Below are positions 16,770-25,262 of a DNA stretch of 32,118 nucleotides, piece after piece. The stretch's first letter is position 1, and each line of letters opens with the position of its first letter. The DNA comes from Rhodothermales bacterium. GTDB taxonomy: Bacteria; Bacteroidota; Rhodothermia; Rhodothermales; Bin80. The stretch spans positions 1 through 32,118 of the forward strand of contig JAAXGO010000006.1 of NCBI GenBank assembly GCA_012267425.1, written 5' to 3'. A program made the translations under genes and the position numbers. The notes beneath the pieces are model-generated. The model was not told where the DNA came from. It saw only the letters and a list, made by a program, of their open reading frames with translations, and ran no database searches.

Positions 16770-17783
16770 ATGGCTTCCAGAAAAGGACATTCGTATTGGG
16801 ATTTCGCTGCGGCATTTCGCAGGAAGGACTTCAAGCCGCTCTACTTCATTTATGGTGAGGAGACGTTCCTGATCGACCAACTGCAGCGGCTGCTCATTCA
16901 GTGCGCGCTCCAAGAGCACGAGATGGATTTCAATTACGACCTGGTGTACGGCGCGGAGGCGGACTCTTCGGCCGTCCTCGGGATGTGCCGGTCGTATCCG
17001 ATCATGGCTGAGCGCCGCGTCGTGGTGGTGCGCAACTTCGAGCTCCTAAAGCAGAGTGAACCATTTGCAGCCTACGCCGAGGTACCAAACCCCACCACGA
17101 TCGTGATGCTCCTTTGTGCACGAAAACCTGAGCTGCGGAGAAACCCTTACAAGGCGATAAAAAGCAAGGCGGCCTGGGGCGAAATCACCCGTTTACGTGA
17201 TCGGGACATGCCCGGCTGGATCTCGAAGCGCGCCAAGAAGTCGGGGCGCAGTATACAGCCACGGGCGGCTGCCGTGCTTGCCGACTACGTGGGAACCTCA
17301 CTGCGCACTGCAGCGAACGAAATAGACAAGTTGGTCACCTTTGTCGGCGACCGTACCAGTATCACCGTCGACGACGTCGTTCGTGCCGGCGGGCGGACGC
17401 GTGACGTCAACGTCTTCAAGCTGCAGCGCGCAATTGGTAACGGGCGGCTGAGCGAAGCGCTTCGCATAGGCGACCGGATGCTGACGGCAGCGTCCAACCA
17501 ACGCGGCGAGGCCCTGCGAATCGTGGCATTTCTAACCGCCTACTATACCAAGCTCTGGAAGCTGCAAAGTTGCCGTCATTTGTCCAATAAGGCAATGGCC
17601 GCTTCCGCGGGAATCTCACCCTTTTTCCTGCAGGAGTATCTCCATAGCCTTCGCCGTTTATCCGACGACGCGCTTCGAACGGCGTTTTCGGCACTATTGG
17701 CGGCGGATTTCGAATTGAAGGGAGCCACCAAACGCAGCGAGCGCCTGGTGATGACGCTTTTGATCCGGCAGCTGGCTGTCTGA
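16770..17783 (+). CDS. holA: DNA polymerase III delta subunit
   Basis: Clamp-loader subunit (337 residues, usual length about 330-345) that opens the beta sliding clamp during chromosome replication. It is an AAA+-related fold without a working nucleotide site, as is normal for delta. Recognisable pieces are the N-terminal KPLYFIYGEETFLIDQ, RRVVVVRNFELLK, the central ISKRAKKSGRSIQPRAAAVL helix with VGTSLRTAANEIDKL, and the collar-domain segment near NVFKLQRAIGNGRLSEAL. The start ATG is at 16770, 15 bases after the DUF5916 stop. No other replication gene is nearby, which is normal for holA. Confidence 0.9.
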   Translation: MASRKGHSYWDFAAAFRRKDFKPLYFIYGEETFLIDQLQRLLIQCALQEHEMDFNYDLVYGAEADSSAVLGMCRSYPIMAERRVVVVRNFELLKQSEPFAAYAEVPNPTTIVMLLCARKPELRRNPYKAIKSKAAWGEITRLRDRDMPGWISKRAKKSGRSIQPRAAAVLADYVGTSLRTAANEIDKLVTFVGDRTSITVDDVVRAGGRTRDVNVFKLQRAIGNGRLSEALRIGDRMLTAASNQRGEALRIVAFLTAYYTKLWKLQSCRHLSNKAMAASAGISPFFLQEYLHSLRRLSDDALRTAFSALLAADFELKGATKRSERLVMTLLIRQLAV

Positions 17784-17849
17784 TAGATCGGAACCGATTG
17801 GCGCCCAAGCGTATCGCCTTGTTCAAAAAACAATCCGTCCGGGCAACCA

Positions 17850-18419
17850 ATGGTGAACCGCGGCGTTGAGCCTGCTTGTGTCTCGCCCCGTCAGCTTACC
17901 CCCCAGTCTATGGCAGAAGGATACGACCGTACCTGCGAACGCGCACCAATGTGGTTGGATGAGCTGCTCTGCGAATACGTAGACGGGACCATGGATCACG
18001 TCGTATGTCGTGCATTCGAGGAATGTCTTGCCATGGACCATGGCTTGGCAGCGCAGGTAAAGCGGCTCCGCAGTACGCGGTCGCTCCTGTGCAGGTACCG
18101 CTGTAAGGCGCCCCGGGACCTTCGTGCCCGTGTGCGTCGGCGACTTGCTGAGGAAATGATGCTGGCCTCGGGCGAGTCGGAGACCGACAGCCGTGGAGGA
18201 TGGGCCCTTGCCTTGATTCTGTTGGCTGGTCTTTTTGCCGGCACGACATGGTTTGCCGAACGTGCGGCTTTGCCCGTTGAGGAAACCGTAAGATTCCCGG
18301 TGACGATGACGCCGCTCGTACCACCGCCCGATGTACCATCCTTCGTCAACGCATCGTCTCTGGCAGCCTTGCAACCCCATTCGGGGAGTGCTTTTCACAG
18401 TGTGGACGGCGGCCCGTAG
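17850..18419 (+). CDS. Single-pass membrane protein resembling an anti-sigma factor
   Basis: Protein of up to 189 residues, not firmly recognised. The N-terminal cytoplasmic part has the spacing of anti-sigma domains (LCEYVDGTMD, then FEECLAMDHGLAAQVKRLR), followed by a basic linker, one transmembrane helix (GGWALALILLAGLFAGTTWFA, in two pieces around residues 120-140) and a proline-rich tail. The classic zinc-binding HxxxCxxC is missing; only scattered cysteines remain. There is no partner ECF sigma gene in the window, unlike most anti-sigma genes. Possible starts are 17850 and an in-frame ATG at 17910; the recognisable region begins after the second. tRNA-Val begins 19 bases after the stop. 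Confidence 0.55.
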   Translation: MVNRGVEPACVSPRQLTPQSMAEGYDRTCERAPMWLDELLCEYVDGTMDHVVCRAFEECLAMDHGLAAQVKRLRSTRSLLCRYRCKAPRDLRARVRRRLAEEMMLASGESETDSRGGWALALILLAGLFAGTTWFAERAALPVEETVRFPVTMTPLVPPPDVPSFVNASSLAALQPHSGSAFHSVDGGP

Positions 18420-18438
18420 GTGCGGAATCCACGGCACA

Positions 18439-18512
18439 GGGCCCTTAGCTCAGCGGTTTAGAGCGCTCGCCTCACACGCGAGAGGTCACAGGTTCGAATC
18501 CCGTAGGGCCCA
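18439..18512 (+). tRNA. tRNA-Val (anticodon CAC)
   Basis: A 74-base cloverleaf folds by eye. The acceptor stem GGGCCCT/AGGGCCC is perfect with discriminator A. The D stem is GCTC/GAGC, the anticodon stem CTCGC/GCGAG, and the loop CTCACAC gives anticodon CAC at 18473-18475, reading GUG valine codons. The variable loop has five bases and the T loop is TTCGAAT. The T stem has one A-C mismatch (18490 with 18502). The CCA end is not encoded. It sits 19 bases after the anti-sigma-like gene, so it may share a transcript. Confidence 0.93.
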
Positions 18513-18554
18513 CACTGCGTCGGTCGTCCTTTTGTCTTAACAAATCTCGAATCG

Positions 18555-20861
18555 ATGAAGCGGTATCTCTCATTGCCTGTGCTTAGCCTACTAGTATGCG
18601 TTGCCGTAGCCGATTCGGACCCGGCAGCAGTTGCATCGTTTGGCGGAGCCGTGGCCATCGGCGACGGAGAATTTTTCGTGGCCGAGCCGACGGGTTTTCA
18701 CGATCCTGGCACAGTACACCTGTATCGCCGCGGGATCAACGGCACGTGGGTGCACCACGCCGCCTTGCGTGCATCCGACGCGCGTGTACATGATGGATTC
18801 GGGTCGGCGCTCGCACTATCGCCGCAAGGCACGCTGCTCGTTGCTTCGGCAGAGCACAAAATCTACGTGTTCGAGCGTGATCCGGAAACTGGGACGTGGC
18901 AAGAAACCGCTCTGCTTGCTGCCGGAGAGGGGAGGATTGCAGATGTGGCGATCGAAGGTGCCACGGTGCTCGTTGGTGCACCGCAAGAGGACGCCGTCTA
19001 TGTCTTTGAACGCACCGATGCGGATGGAGACTGGACGCAGACCGCAAAATTGGAAGGCGGAGACAGCTTCGGCTCTGCCGTCGCACTCTGTGGAGGCCGG
19101 GCCTTTGTCGGCATACCGGCCGCTCAAGAAGTCCATGTATGGCACACAGTAGCGGGCACGTGGAGTGAGGACACTGTCCTGTCAGGCACCGACCCCATGT
19201 TCGGCGCGGCGATCGATGTGACCGAGGGGAACGCGGTGTTCATCGGCGCACCCGCCGCGAATGGGTTTACGGGCGTCGTGCACGTCTACCATCTCGACGC
19301 GGAAGCGGCGGGCTGGGAAATGGCCGCTACGCTGGTGCCGTCTTCCGGTGACGAACGCGACCTTTTCGGCGCGAGTCTTTCTGCTACGGACCGCAGCGTG
19401 TGGGTTGGCGCGCCGGGGACGAATGCCTACGCAGGGTCCGTCTGGCGTTTCGAGCGCTCCTCGGACGGCGATGGGTGGGGAGCCGGGGTTCAGTGGGCGA
19501 ATGACGAGGTTATTCCGCGCAGCCGGCTGGGTAACACACTTGCCGCGACGGATGAACTCGCCGTTGTGGGAGCGGCCGGGAGTGCCTACGGTGAAGGAAG
19601 TGCAGTAGTACTCGAGCGGAGCGGTGATGTGTGGAACGAGGTGTCGGTGCTGTTTAACGAGCGGGAGGGAATGGATCCTATTCTTGGAGACGGTCTCAAT
19701 TGTGAGGAGGGTCATGCCGGAGGCTTCAAGTGCGGCGACGTGGACCTGGTGTCCTTCATCCCGCTGTCCGACCTGGGCGTAGCGCGTGGGGTACGCCTCA
19801 GCGACGTGTGGGGATGGACGGATCCCGAAACGGACCGAGAATACGGTCTCGTAGGCCATCTCGAAGCGACCGTCTTCGTGGATCTCACCGATCCGAGTCG
19901 CCCCGTTTTTCTGGGCGAATTGCCGCGAACCAAAGGGTCTCCCGGCAGCACGTGGCGTGACATAAAAGTCTATCGAGATCACGCATTTGTCGTGGCCGAT
20001 GGAGCGGGTGCACACGGAATGCAGGTCTTTGATCTCACGCGCTTGCGTGACGTTGCCGATCCTCCGACAATGTTCGAGCCGACCGCACACTACGACGGGA
20101 TCGCAAGTGCGCATAATGTCGTCATCAATGAGGAGACCGGCTTTGCCTTTGCCGTCGGGTCGAGTGCAGGCGGCGAGACATGCGGTGGCGGCCTGCACAT
20201 GATCGACATTCGAGAGCCGACCAAACCCACGTTTGCTGGCTGCTTTGCCGACGAGACCACCGGGCGGCGCAAGACAGGCTACTCGCACGACGCACAGTGC
20301 GTCACGTACCACGGCCCAGACACCGCGCACAGAGGGCGAGAGATTTGTTTCGGCTCCAACGAAACAGCCATCAGCATAGCAGACGTGACCGACAAGACTG
20401 GCCCAGTGACCGTTGGATCAGGGACGTATCCGGACTTCGGGTACGTGCACCAAGGCTGGCTTTCCGACGATCATGCCTATTTTTTTCAGAACGACGAATT
20501 GGACGAGCTCACAGGCAAGGTGGATCGCACGCGGACGCTCGTCTGGGACGTCCGGGATCTTGAGGACCCCGTCCTGGTCAACGAGTTCTTCGGGCCCACA
20601 TCCGCCACGGATCACAACCTATACATCAGTGGTGACTTGATGTATCAGACCAATAATTCGAGTGGTCTTCGCATTGTTGACATTACAGATCCGACAAACC
20701 CAGAGGAAGTGGGCTTTTTCGATACCACGCCCTATGGTACCGACGATGCGGGATTCAACGGGACGTGGAGCAGCTATCCGTACTTTAAAAGCGGTATGAT
20801 CGTCGTGACCAGCCGGCGTGAAGGACTCTTCGTCGTAAAAAGACGGTCGGTGGATATCTAA
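18555..20861 (+). CDS. Choice-of-anchor B family protein with N-terminal FG-GAP-like propeller
   Basis: Exported protein of 768 residues with a signal peptide (MKRYLSLPVLSLLVCVAVA). Residues about 28-366 hold seven FG-GAP-like repeats (such as FGSAVALCGGRAFVGIP, FGAAIDVTEGNAVFIGAP, FGASLSATDRSVWVGAP), which would make one seven-bladed propeller. Residues about 372-768 are a choice-of-anchor B domain closely matching the protein encoded at 6819-8372: LSDVWGWTDPETDREYGLVG, STWRDIKVYRDHAFVV, ISIADVTDKTGPV, YVHQGWLSDDHAYFF and SATDHNLYISGDLMYQTN. It stops right after the last blade (GLFVVKRRSVDI), with no T9SS tail, lipobox or other anchor, so it may stay in the periplasm or be released. Function is unknown. 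A DUF1080 pseudogene begins 16 bases after the stop. Confidence 0.85.
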   Translation: MKRYLSLPVLSLLVCVAVADSDPAAVASFGGAVAIGDGEFFVAEPTGFHDPGTVHLYRRGINGTWVHHAALRASDARVHDGFGSALALSPQGTLLVASAEHKIYVFERDPETGTWQETALLAAGEGRIADVAIEGATVLVGAPQEDAVYVFERTDADGDWTQTAKLEGGDSFGSAVALCGGRAFVGIPAAQEVHVWHTVAGTWSEDTVLSGTDPMFGAAIDVTEGNAVFIGAPAANGFTGVVHVYHLDAEAAGWEMAATLVPSSGDERDLFGASLSATDRSVWVGAPGTNAYAGSVWRFERSSDGDGWGAGVQWANDEVIPRSRLGNTLAATDELAVVGAAGSAYGEGSAVVLERSGDVWNEVSVLFNEREGMDPILGDGLNCEEGHAGGFKCGDVDLVSFIPLSDLGVARGVRLSDVWGWTDPETDREYGLVGHLEATVFVDLTDPSRPVFLGELPRTKGSPGSTWRDIKVYRDHAFVVADGAGAHGMQVFDLTRLRDVADPPTMFEPTAHYDGIASAHNVVINEETGFAFAVGSSAGGETCGGGLHMIDIREPTKPTFAGCFADETTGRRKTGYSHDAQCVTYHGPDTAHRGREICFGSNETAISIADVTDKTGPVTVGSGTYPDFGYVHQGWLSDDHAYFFQNDELDELTGKVDRTRTLVWDVRDLEDPVLVNEFFGPTSATDHNLYISGDLMYQTNNSSGLRIVDITDPTNPEEVGFFDTTPYGTDDAGFNGTWSSYPYFKSGMIVVTSRREGLFVVKRRSVDI

Positions 20862-20877
20862 CGCACGAACGCCATTG

Positions 20878-21257
20878 ATGCACGCTGCTTTCGCGCTCCT
20901 TGCCGCCGGGCTGTACGCCACGACGATCACTGACGATGTTGCAACAGATACGTACGCCGCAACGAGCCCTTCGCGTAGCGCAGACGAAGGGTGGATACAG
21001 CTCTTTAACCGGTGAGATCGTGCTGACTGGGACGTCAAGATGACTGGTCACGAACTTGGCGTCAACTACGGCAACTTCATCCGTGTCGATGACGGGCTCC
21101 TGAAGGTTCGATATGTGGAACGATTTCCCTTCAGGACGAGAGTCATCCCGTTGATTTTCGCAAAGTCGAGCTCCTAAATCTGAGAGGATGCACAGACCCG
21201 GAGGCCTCTAAGTACACGTCGTATTACGTCGAGTCCGATCCCGCCGCATGCCTATAC
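20878..21257 (+). pseudogene. Broken DUF1080 (family 16 glycoside hydrolase-like) gene
   Basis: Remnant of a secreted DUF1080/3-keto-disaccharide hydrolase-type gene. From ATG 20878 it encodes a signal-like start (MHAAFALLAAGLYA) and EGWIQLFNR, then an in-frame TGA (21013-21015), after which the same frame continues with DWDVKMTGHELGVNYGNFIRV and DDGLLKVRY. That is the usual start of DUF1080, where family members read LFNGKxLxxW. Near 21125-21138 the homology jumps to another frame and to the end of the family: ESHPVDFRKVELLNL, then GCTDPEASKYTSYYVESDPA and CLY, whose expected stop codon is missing. The middle of the domain, on the order of 100 residues, is gone. So there is a nonsense change, a deletion with frameshift and a lost stop. 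Homology is judged from memory of the family. Confidence 0.7.
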
Positions 21258-21346
21258 ATGGCCGGGATCTTTCGGCGTAGCGCACTGGTTTGCAACCATC
21301 CTTTTCAGCGCAGGCGACTTCCCTGCACATTCCGAGAAGAGAATCG

Positions 21347-22186
21347 ATGTACGTACCACGTCGCCAGCGAATGCTCGATCAGTACTTGAAGGAGATCGGG
21401 CAGATTAGCCTGGTGACGCCCCAGGAGGAGGCGGATCTGGCTCGTCAGATCAAAAAAGGTGACGAGGAAGCCCTGCTCAAGCTCACTCGTGCCAATTTGC
21501 GCTTCGTCGTCTCGGTCGCCAAGAAGTATCAGGGCCAGGGTCTTCACCTGACGGACCTAATCAACGAAGGTAATTATGGATTGATCAAGGCGGCCAAGCG
21601 CTTTGACGAAACGCGTGGCTTCAAATTTATTTCATACGCCGTTTGGTGGATCCGGCAGTCCATCTTGCAGGCCCTTGCCGAACAGGGGCGGGTGGTGCGC
21701 CTTCCGCTCAACCGCATCGGCACCATCAGCAAGATTCGAAAAACGAGTGCCCGTTTGGCGCAGCTGCACGAGCGGACGCCAAACCTGGAAGAGCTGGCGA
21801 TCGAACTGGATATCGATGTTGAGAAGGTCCGTGAGGCAATGCAGCACGCCGGGCGGCATCTTTCGATGGATGCACCCTTCAACGAAGAAGACGACAACAG
21901 CCTCCTGGATGTCCTCCCGAGCGAAGACGGCTTGTCACCGGACGAATCGCTTCTCGATGAATCGGTAAAAATCGACATTGAAGTTGCCCTCGGACTGCTC
22001 CATGCCCGCGAGGCAGAGATTACGCGGCTTTATTTTGGAATCGGGCGGGAGCATCCGCTCACTCTCGAGGAAATAGGGCACAGGTTCGGCCTTACGCGTG
22101 AGCGCGTACGTCAGATCAAGGAAAAAGCACTCCGCAAGCTGCGACAGAAGCACCGTAGGGAGGACTTGAAAGCACACATCGGCTAG
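21347..22186 (+). CDS. rpoD: RNA polymerase primary sigma factor, short Bacteroidota type
   Basis: Sigma70-family factor directing RNA polymerase to vegetative promoters, about 279 residues from the ATG at 21347, which follows AGAAGAG. Two in-frame starts exist nearby (21290 and 21371). Region 1.1 is absent, as usual in Bacteroidota RpoD. Region 1.2 is [19 protein letters not shown], region 2 runs from [18 protein letters not shown] to [18 protein letters not shown], region 3 covers [20 protein letters not shown] onwards, and region 4.2 is [20 protein letters not shown]. The LLDVLP stretch before region 4 fits primary sigmas. A group 2 paralogue cannot be excluded. Intergenic 22187-22377 holds no gene and no convincing terminator. 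Confidence 0.9.
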   Translation: MYVPRRQRMLDQYLKEIGQISLVTPQEEADLARQIKKGDEEALLKLTRANLRFVVSVAKKYQGQGLHLTDLINEGNYGLIKAAKRFDETRGFKFISYAVWWIRQSILQALAEQGRVVRLPLNRIGTISKIRKTSARLAQLHERTPNLEELAIELDIDVEKVREAMQHAGRHLSMDAPFNEEDDNSLLDVLPSEDGLSPDESLLDESVKIDIEVALGLLHAREAEITRLYFGIGREHPLTLEEIGHRFGLTRERVRQIKEKALRKLRQKHRREDLKAHIG

Positions 22187-22377
22187 GCTCAGGGCCCGCC
22201 TCCTCAGGCCCAGGGAATACCGGGTGGACATCCTACGTCCAATATGCACTTCCTACGAGTACCGTGGAGATTCGGCCAGTCTGCAACCTCGACCGATTCT
22301 GCTACGTAGCAGCGTCGTAAAGCCTGAGCAAGCCGTTACTTCGGGAGTGCACACCTGTCGATGAACTCAAGCATCCA

Positions 22378-23817
22378 ATGCCGTCAATCTCACTCATGAC
22401 CCGTATCGGAGCACTTCTTTTTCGGGCGTTGCCGATCATCGTTTTGGCCGTCGTCGCCGTGCAGCCGCTGCCTGTCCAGGCCCAGCAGATCACCTTTGAC
22501 GACGCAATCAGGATCGCGCTGGATAACAACTATTTGCTGAAGCGTTCAGCCAATCAGGTCCGCTTGGAGGAAATCACGGTACGTCAGAGACGCTATGCGC
22601 CGCTACCCAACCTGAGCTTTTCTTCAGGTACGGGACGCAATTTCGGACTCCAGTTCGACCAGACGACAGGGGAGCTCTACACCGAGACCAGCGATCGGTT
22701 CAACTTGGGCGTGGGCAGCAGCCTGACCTTGTTCAATGGCTTGGCTGAGTTTGCCCTGTTGAAACAATCGCGGCTCGATTTGGAGTCGGTGGACTACACC
22801 TTTGAACGACAGCGGCAGGCTATCGTCTTCCAGGTGATGTCACGGTTCTTGACGCTGATTCAGCAGAAGGAGCAGGTCACGATTCAAGAGGACAACGTAG
22901 AAGCGACTCAGCAGCAGCTGACGCAGATAGAGGAGTTCGTCCGCGTCGGATCGCGTCCCATGTCGGACCTTCTGCAGCAGCGGGCAGTTGCCGCAAATGC
23001 GGAACTTGCCTTGCTAAACGCCCAGACCGCCGTACAACTGGCGGAGGGCAGCCTCATTCAGACGCTGCAGCTTGATCCGTTTGGGACGTACGAGTTCGTG
23101 ATGCCCAGCGAAGAGGATATCCAGCTGATTCCCGAAGACTACGAGATAGACGAGCTTTTAAGGAACGCTTTCGACCGACGCTACGACCTGCGAGCTCAGG
23201 AGCTGGCGATCGGATCAAGCGAACAGAGCCTGCGCGTTGCGCGTGCCGGGACCTTGCCGAGGCTCAGTCTTTCTGGGAGTGCGGGTACGGGATACTCCAG
23301 CCAGGCGCGTCAACTCGTCCTCGACGACAACGGCAGACCGGTACTGGGACCGTCCGGCAATCCTGTATTCGAGCTCACTCCTTTCTCAACCCAGCTCACG
23401 AACAACCGGTCGCAGTCCCTCAGCTTAAGTCTGAGTATCCCGCTTTTCAACCGTTTTCAGACTCATTCGCAGATTCAACGTGCTCGTGTTAACGTCGACA
23501 ATGCCCGACTCGAGATGGATAACCTGCAGCACCAGATCGGGCTCGAGGTACGCCAGGCGTACCTCGATTACGTGAGTGACGAAAAGCGTCTTGATGTAAC
23601 AGAAAAGCAGCTTGAAGCCGCGGAGCAGGCGCTTGCGGCAGAGCAGGAGCGCTACAATGTAGGTGCGAGTACGCTTGTTGAGCTAACACAGGCTCGCGCT
23701 GCATACGTTAATGCGGCCGGCAACCGGGCTACTGCTAAGTTCAGTTTTCTTTTCCGGAAACGTCTCATCGACTATTACATCGGTGCCCTCGACCCGGGGC
23801 GTCCGCTGTTCGAATAG
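22378..23817 (+). CDS. TolC-family outer membrane efflux channel
   Basis: Outer-membrane and periplasmic channel subunit of a tripartite export pump, 479 residues. A signal peptide is clear (hydrophobic LLFRALPIIVLAVVAV, cleavage near VQAQ). The mature protein opens with ITFDDAIRIALDNNYLLKRS, the standard OEP repeat start, and shows the internal duplication of the family: long coiled-coil helices around residues 150-240 and 365-440, each followed by an SLSLSIPLFN-type strand. It heads a three-gene set with a membrane-fusion protein 30 bases downstream and an ABC ATPase. A perfect 11-bp inverted repeat lies in the gene at 23543-23567. Confidence 0.9.
   Translation: MPSISLMTRIGALLFRALPIIVLAVVAVQPLPVQAQQITFDDAIRIALDNNYLLKRSANQVRLEEITVRQRRYAPLPNLSFSSGTGRNFGLQFDQTTGELYTETSDRFNLGVGSSLTLFNGLAEFALLKQSRLDLESVDYTFERQRQAIVFQVMSRFLTLIQQKEQVTIQEDNVEATQQQLTQIEEFVRVGSRPMSDLLQQRAVAANAELALLNAQTAVQLAEGSLIQTLQLDPFGTYEFVMPSEEDIQLIPEDYEIDELLRNAFDRRYDLRAQELAIGSSEQSLRVARAGTLPRLSLSGSAGTGYSSQARQLVLDDNGRPVLGPSGNPVFELTPFSTQLTNNRSQSLSLSLSIPLFNRFQTHSQIQRARVNVDNARLEMDNLQHQIGLEVRQAYLDYVSDEKRLDVTEKQLEAAEQALAAEQERYNVGASTLVELTQARAAYVNAAGNRATAKFSFLFRKRLIDYYIGALDPGRPLFE
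23543..23567. repeat. Perfect 11-bp inverted repeat with 3-base loop inside the tolC-like gene
   Basis: TCGAGGTACGC (23543-23553) and GCGTACCTCGA (23557-23567) are exact reverse complements around the loop CAG. It lies in coding sequence for LEVRQAYLDY near the 3' part of the gene. This is the same layout as the repeat at 825-851, but the sequence is unrelated. Confidence 0.9.
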
Positions 23818-23847
23818 GCTCCACGGAGCTCGAACCACTTTGATTTC

Positions 23848-25200
23848 ATGACCAAGAAAAAGAAAAGCAAAACGCGCCGACTCCTTCTCATCCTTATCAG
23901 CTTAGTGATCCTCGTCGTCATTCTCGGGCTGGTGGGCTCGCAGTTTCTCGGCGATCGATCAAGCGGTGTGACTGTCGAGACGGCGAAGGTCGAAATCCGA
24001 ACCGTCACGCAGACGGTGACGGCGTCTGGCAGGATCCAACCGGAAGTTGAGATTGCCATCAGTCCCGACGTATCGGGCGAGATAATCCAGTTACCCGTCA
24101 TCGAAGGACAGCAGGTGGAACAAGGTCAGCTCCTGGCACGGATAAAGCCGGACTTCTACCTCGCCCAGGTGGAAGCTGCCGAAGCGAATGTGCTGCAGGC
24201 GAGGGCCTTCCAGTCGCAGCGCCGCGCCGATCTTTTGAACGCCAAGCAGCGGTTGGAAAGACAACACAGTTTGTATGAGCGCGAGGTGATCTCCGAGAGT
24301 GTATTCCAAGAGGCAGAAACCGCCCACGAGATTTCCAAGGCGGCTCTGGAGGCGGCCGACTACTCGGTTCAAAGTTCCGAAGCAATCCTTCGCGAATCGA
24401 AGGAGCAGCTGAGTAAGACGGTCCTCTACTCCCCGATGGGCGGCACTGTCAGCAAGCTCGACGTGGAACTGGGCGAACGCGTTGTCGGCACTACGCAGAT
24501 GGCAGGGACCGAAATGATGGTGATTGCCCGTTTGGACCAGATGGAGCTTGAAGTCGAAGTCAACGAAAACGACGTGGTCAATGTCGCGTTGGCCGACTCG
24601 GCGACGATCGAGATTGATGCCTATCCAGACCGCATCTTCAAAGGGGTGGTGACCGAGATCGCCAATTCGGCGCGCCTGCTGGCAGGATCGAGTCAGCAGC
24701 AGGTGACGAATTTTCCGGTCAAGATCCGCATCTTGGATCCGCACAATGCCGAAGCTCGCCGGGCGGCGGGCAGGGCCTCAGCGCTTGCGGAAGAGAGTCC
24801 GACGAGCAACGATTATCCGAGTTTTCGCCCCGGTATGAGCGGCACCGTGGACGTTTTCACACAAACCGTTGACCAGGTGACGGCTGTGCCGATCCAGGCG
24901 GTTACGGTGCGGGATTTCAACCGTGTGAAGGCGCAGCGTAGCGAGGCGGATACGACGTCAGTTGAAGAAGAAGAGACAGAGACGCAGCCCATGTTGCGTA
25001 ACGAAGATCTCCGCAAGGTTATCTTTATGGTGGACGAAGAAAGCAAGGCACGCATGATCGAAGTAGAGACTGGTATCGCCGATGATCGATTCATGGTGAT
25101 CCGCTCCACTTTGGTCGGCGGAGAAAAAGTGATCATCGGGCCGTATAGCACCGTCAGTCGCACGCTCAGGCCTGACGCGACGGTGAAGGAACGGCAGTAG
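23848..25200 (+). CDS. Periplasmic membrane-fusion (MacA/HlyD-type) subunit of an ABC exporter
   Basis: Adaptor protein of 450 residues that links an inner-membrane ABC transporter to the TolC-type channel. After a lysine-rich start, one transmembrane helix (LLLILISLVILVVILGLVG, residues about 13-31) anchors it in the inner membrane. Then come the first half of the lipoyl domain (VTASGRIQPEVEIAISPDVSGEI), a coiled-coil hairpin (about 105-190), the second lipoyl half (VLYSPMGGTVSKLDVELGE) and a beta-barrel domain (LELEVEVNENDV-like). The family pattern FRPGMSGTVDV near residue 330 precedes the membrane-proximal domain. An acidic insert (TSVEEEETETQP) interrupts that last part. The ATPase starts 62 bases downstream. 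Confidence 0.88.
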   Translation: MTKKKKSKTRRLLLILISLVILVVILGLVGSQFLGDRSSGVTVETAKVEIRTVTQTVTASGRIQPEVEIAISPDVSGEIIQLPVIEGQQVEQGQLLARIKPDFYLAQVEAAEANVLQARAFQSQRRADLLNAKQRLERQHSLYEREVISESVFQEAETAHEISKAALEAADYSVQSSEAILRESKEQLSKTVLYSPMGGTVSKLDVELGERVVGTTQMAGTEMMVIARLDQMELEVEVNENDVVNVALADSATIEIDAYPDRIFKGVVTEIANSARLLAGSSQQQVTNFPVKIRILDPHNAEARRAAGRASALAEESPTSNDYPSFRPGMSGTVDVFTQTVDQVTAVPIQAVTVRDFNRVKAQRSEADTTSVEEEETETQPMLRNEDLRKVIFMVDEESKARMIEVETGIADDRFMVIRSTLVGGEKVIIGPYSTVSRTLRPDATVKERQ

Positions 25201-25262
25201 TGGCGGAGGGGCGGGACGTGGGCTGAGCCAAGACAATTCGTAGACAGCAAACACACGACGGT

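Noticed and set aside
19182-20330. Minus-strand open frame of 382 codons opposite the second choice-of-anchor B gene
   Set aside because: Shadow of a well-supported coding region; the translation shows no family features.
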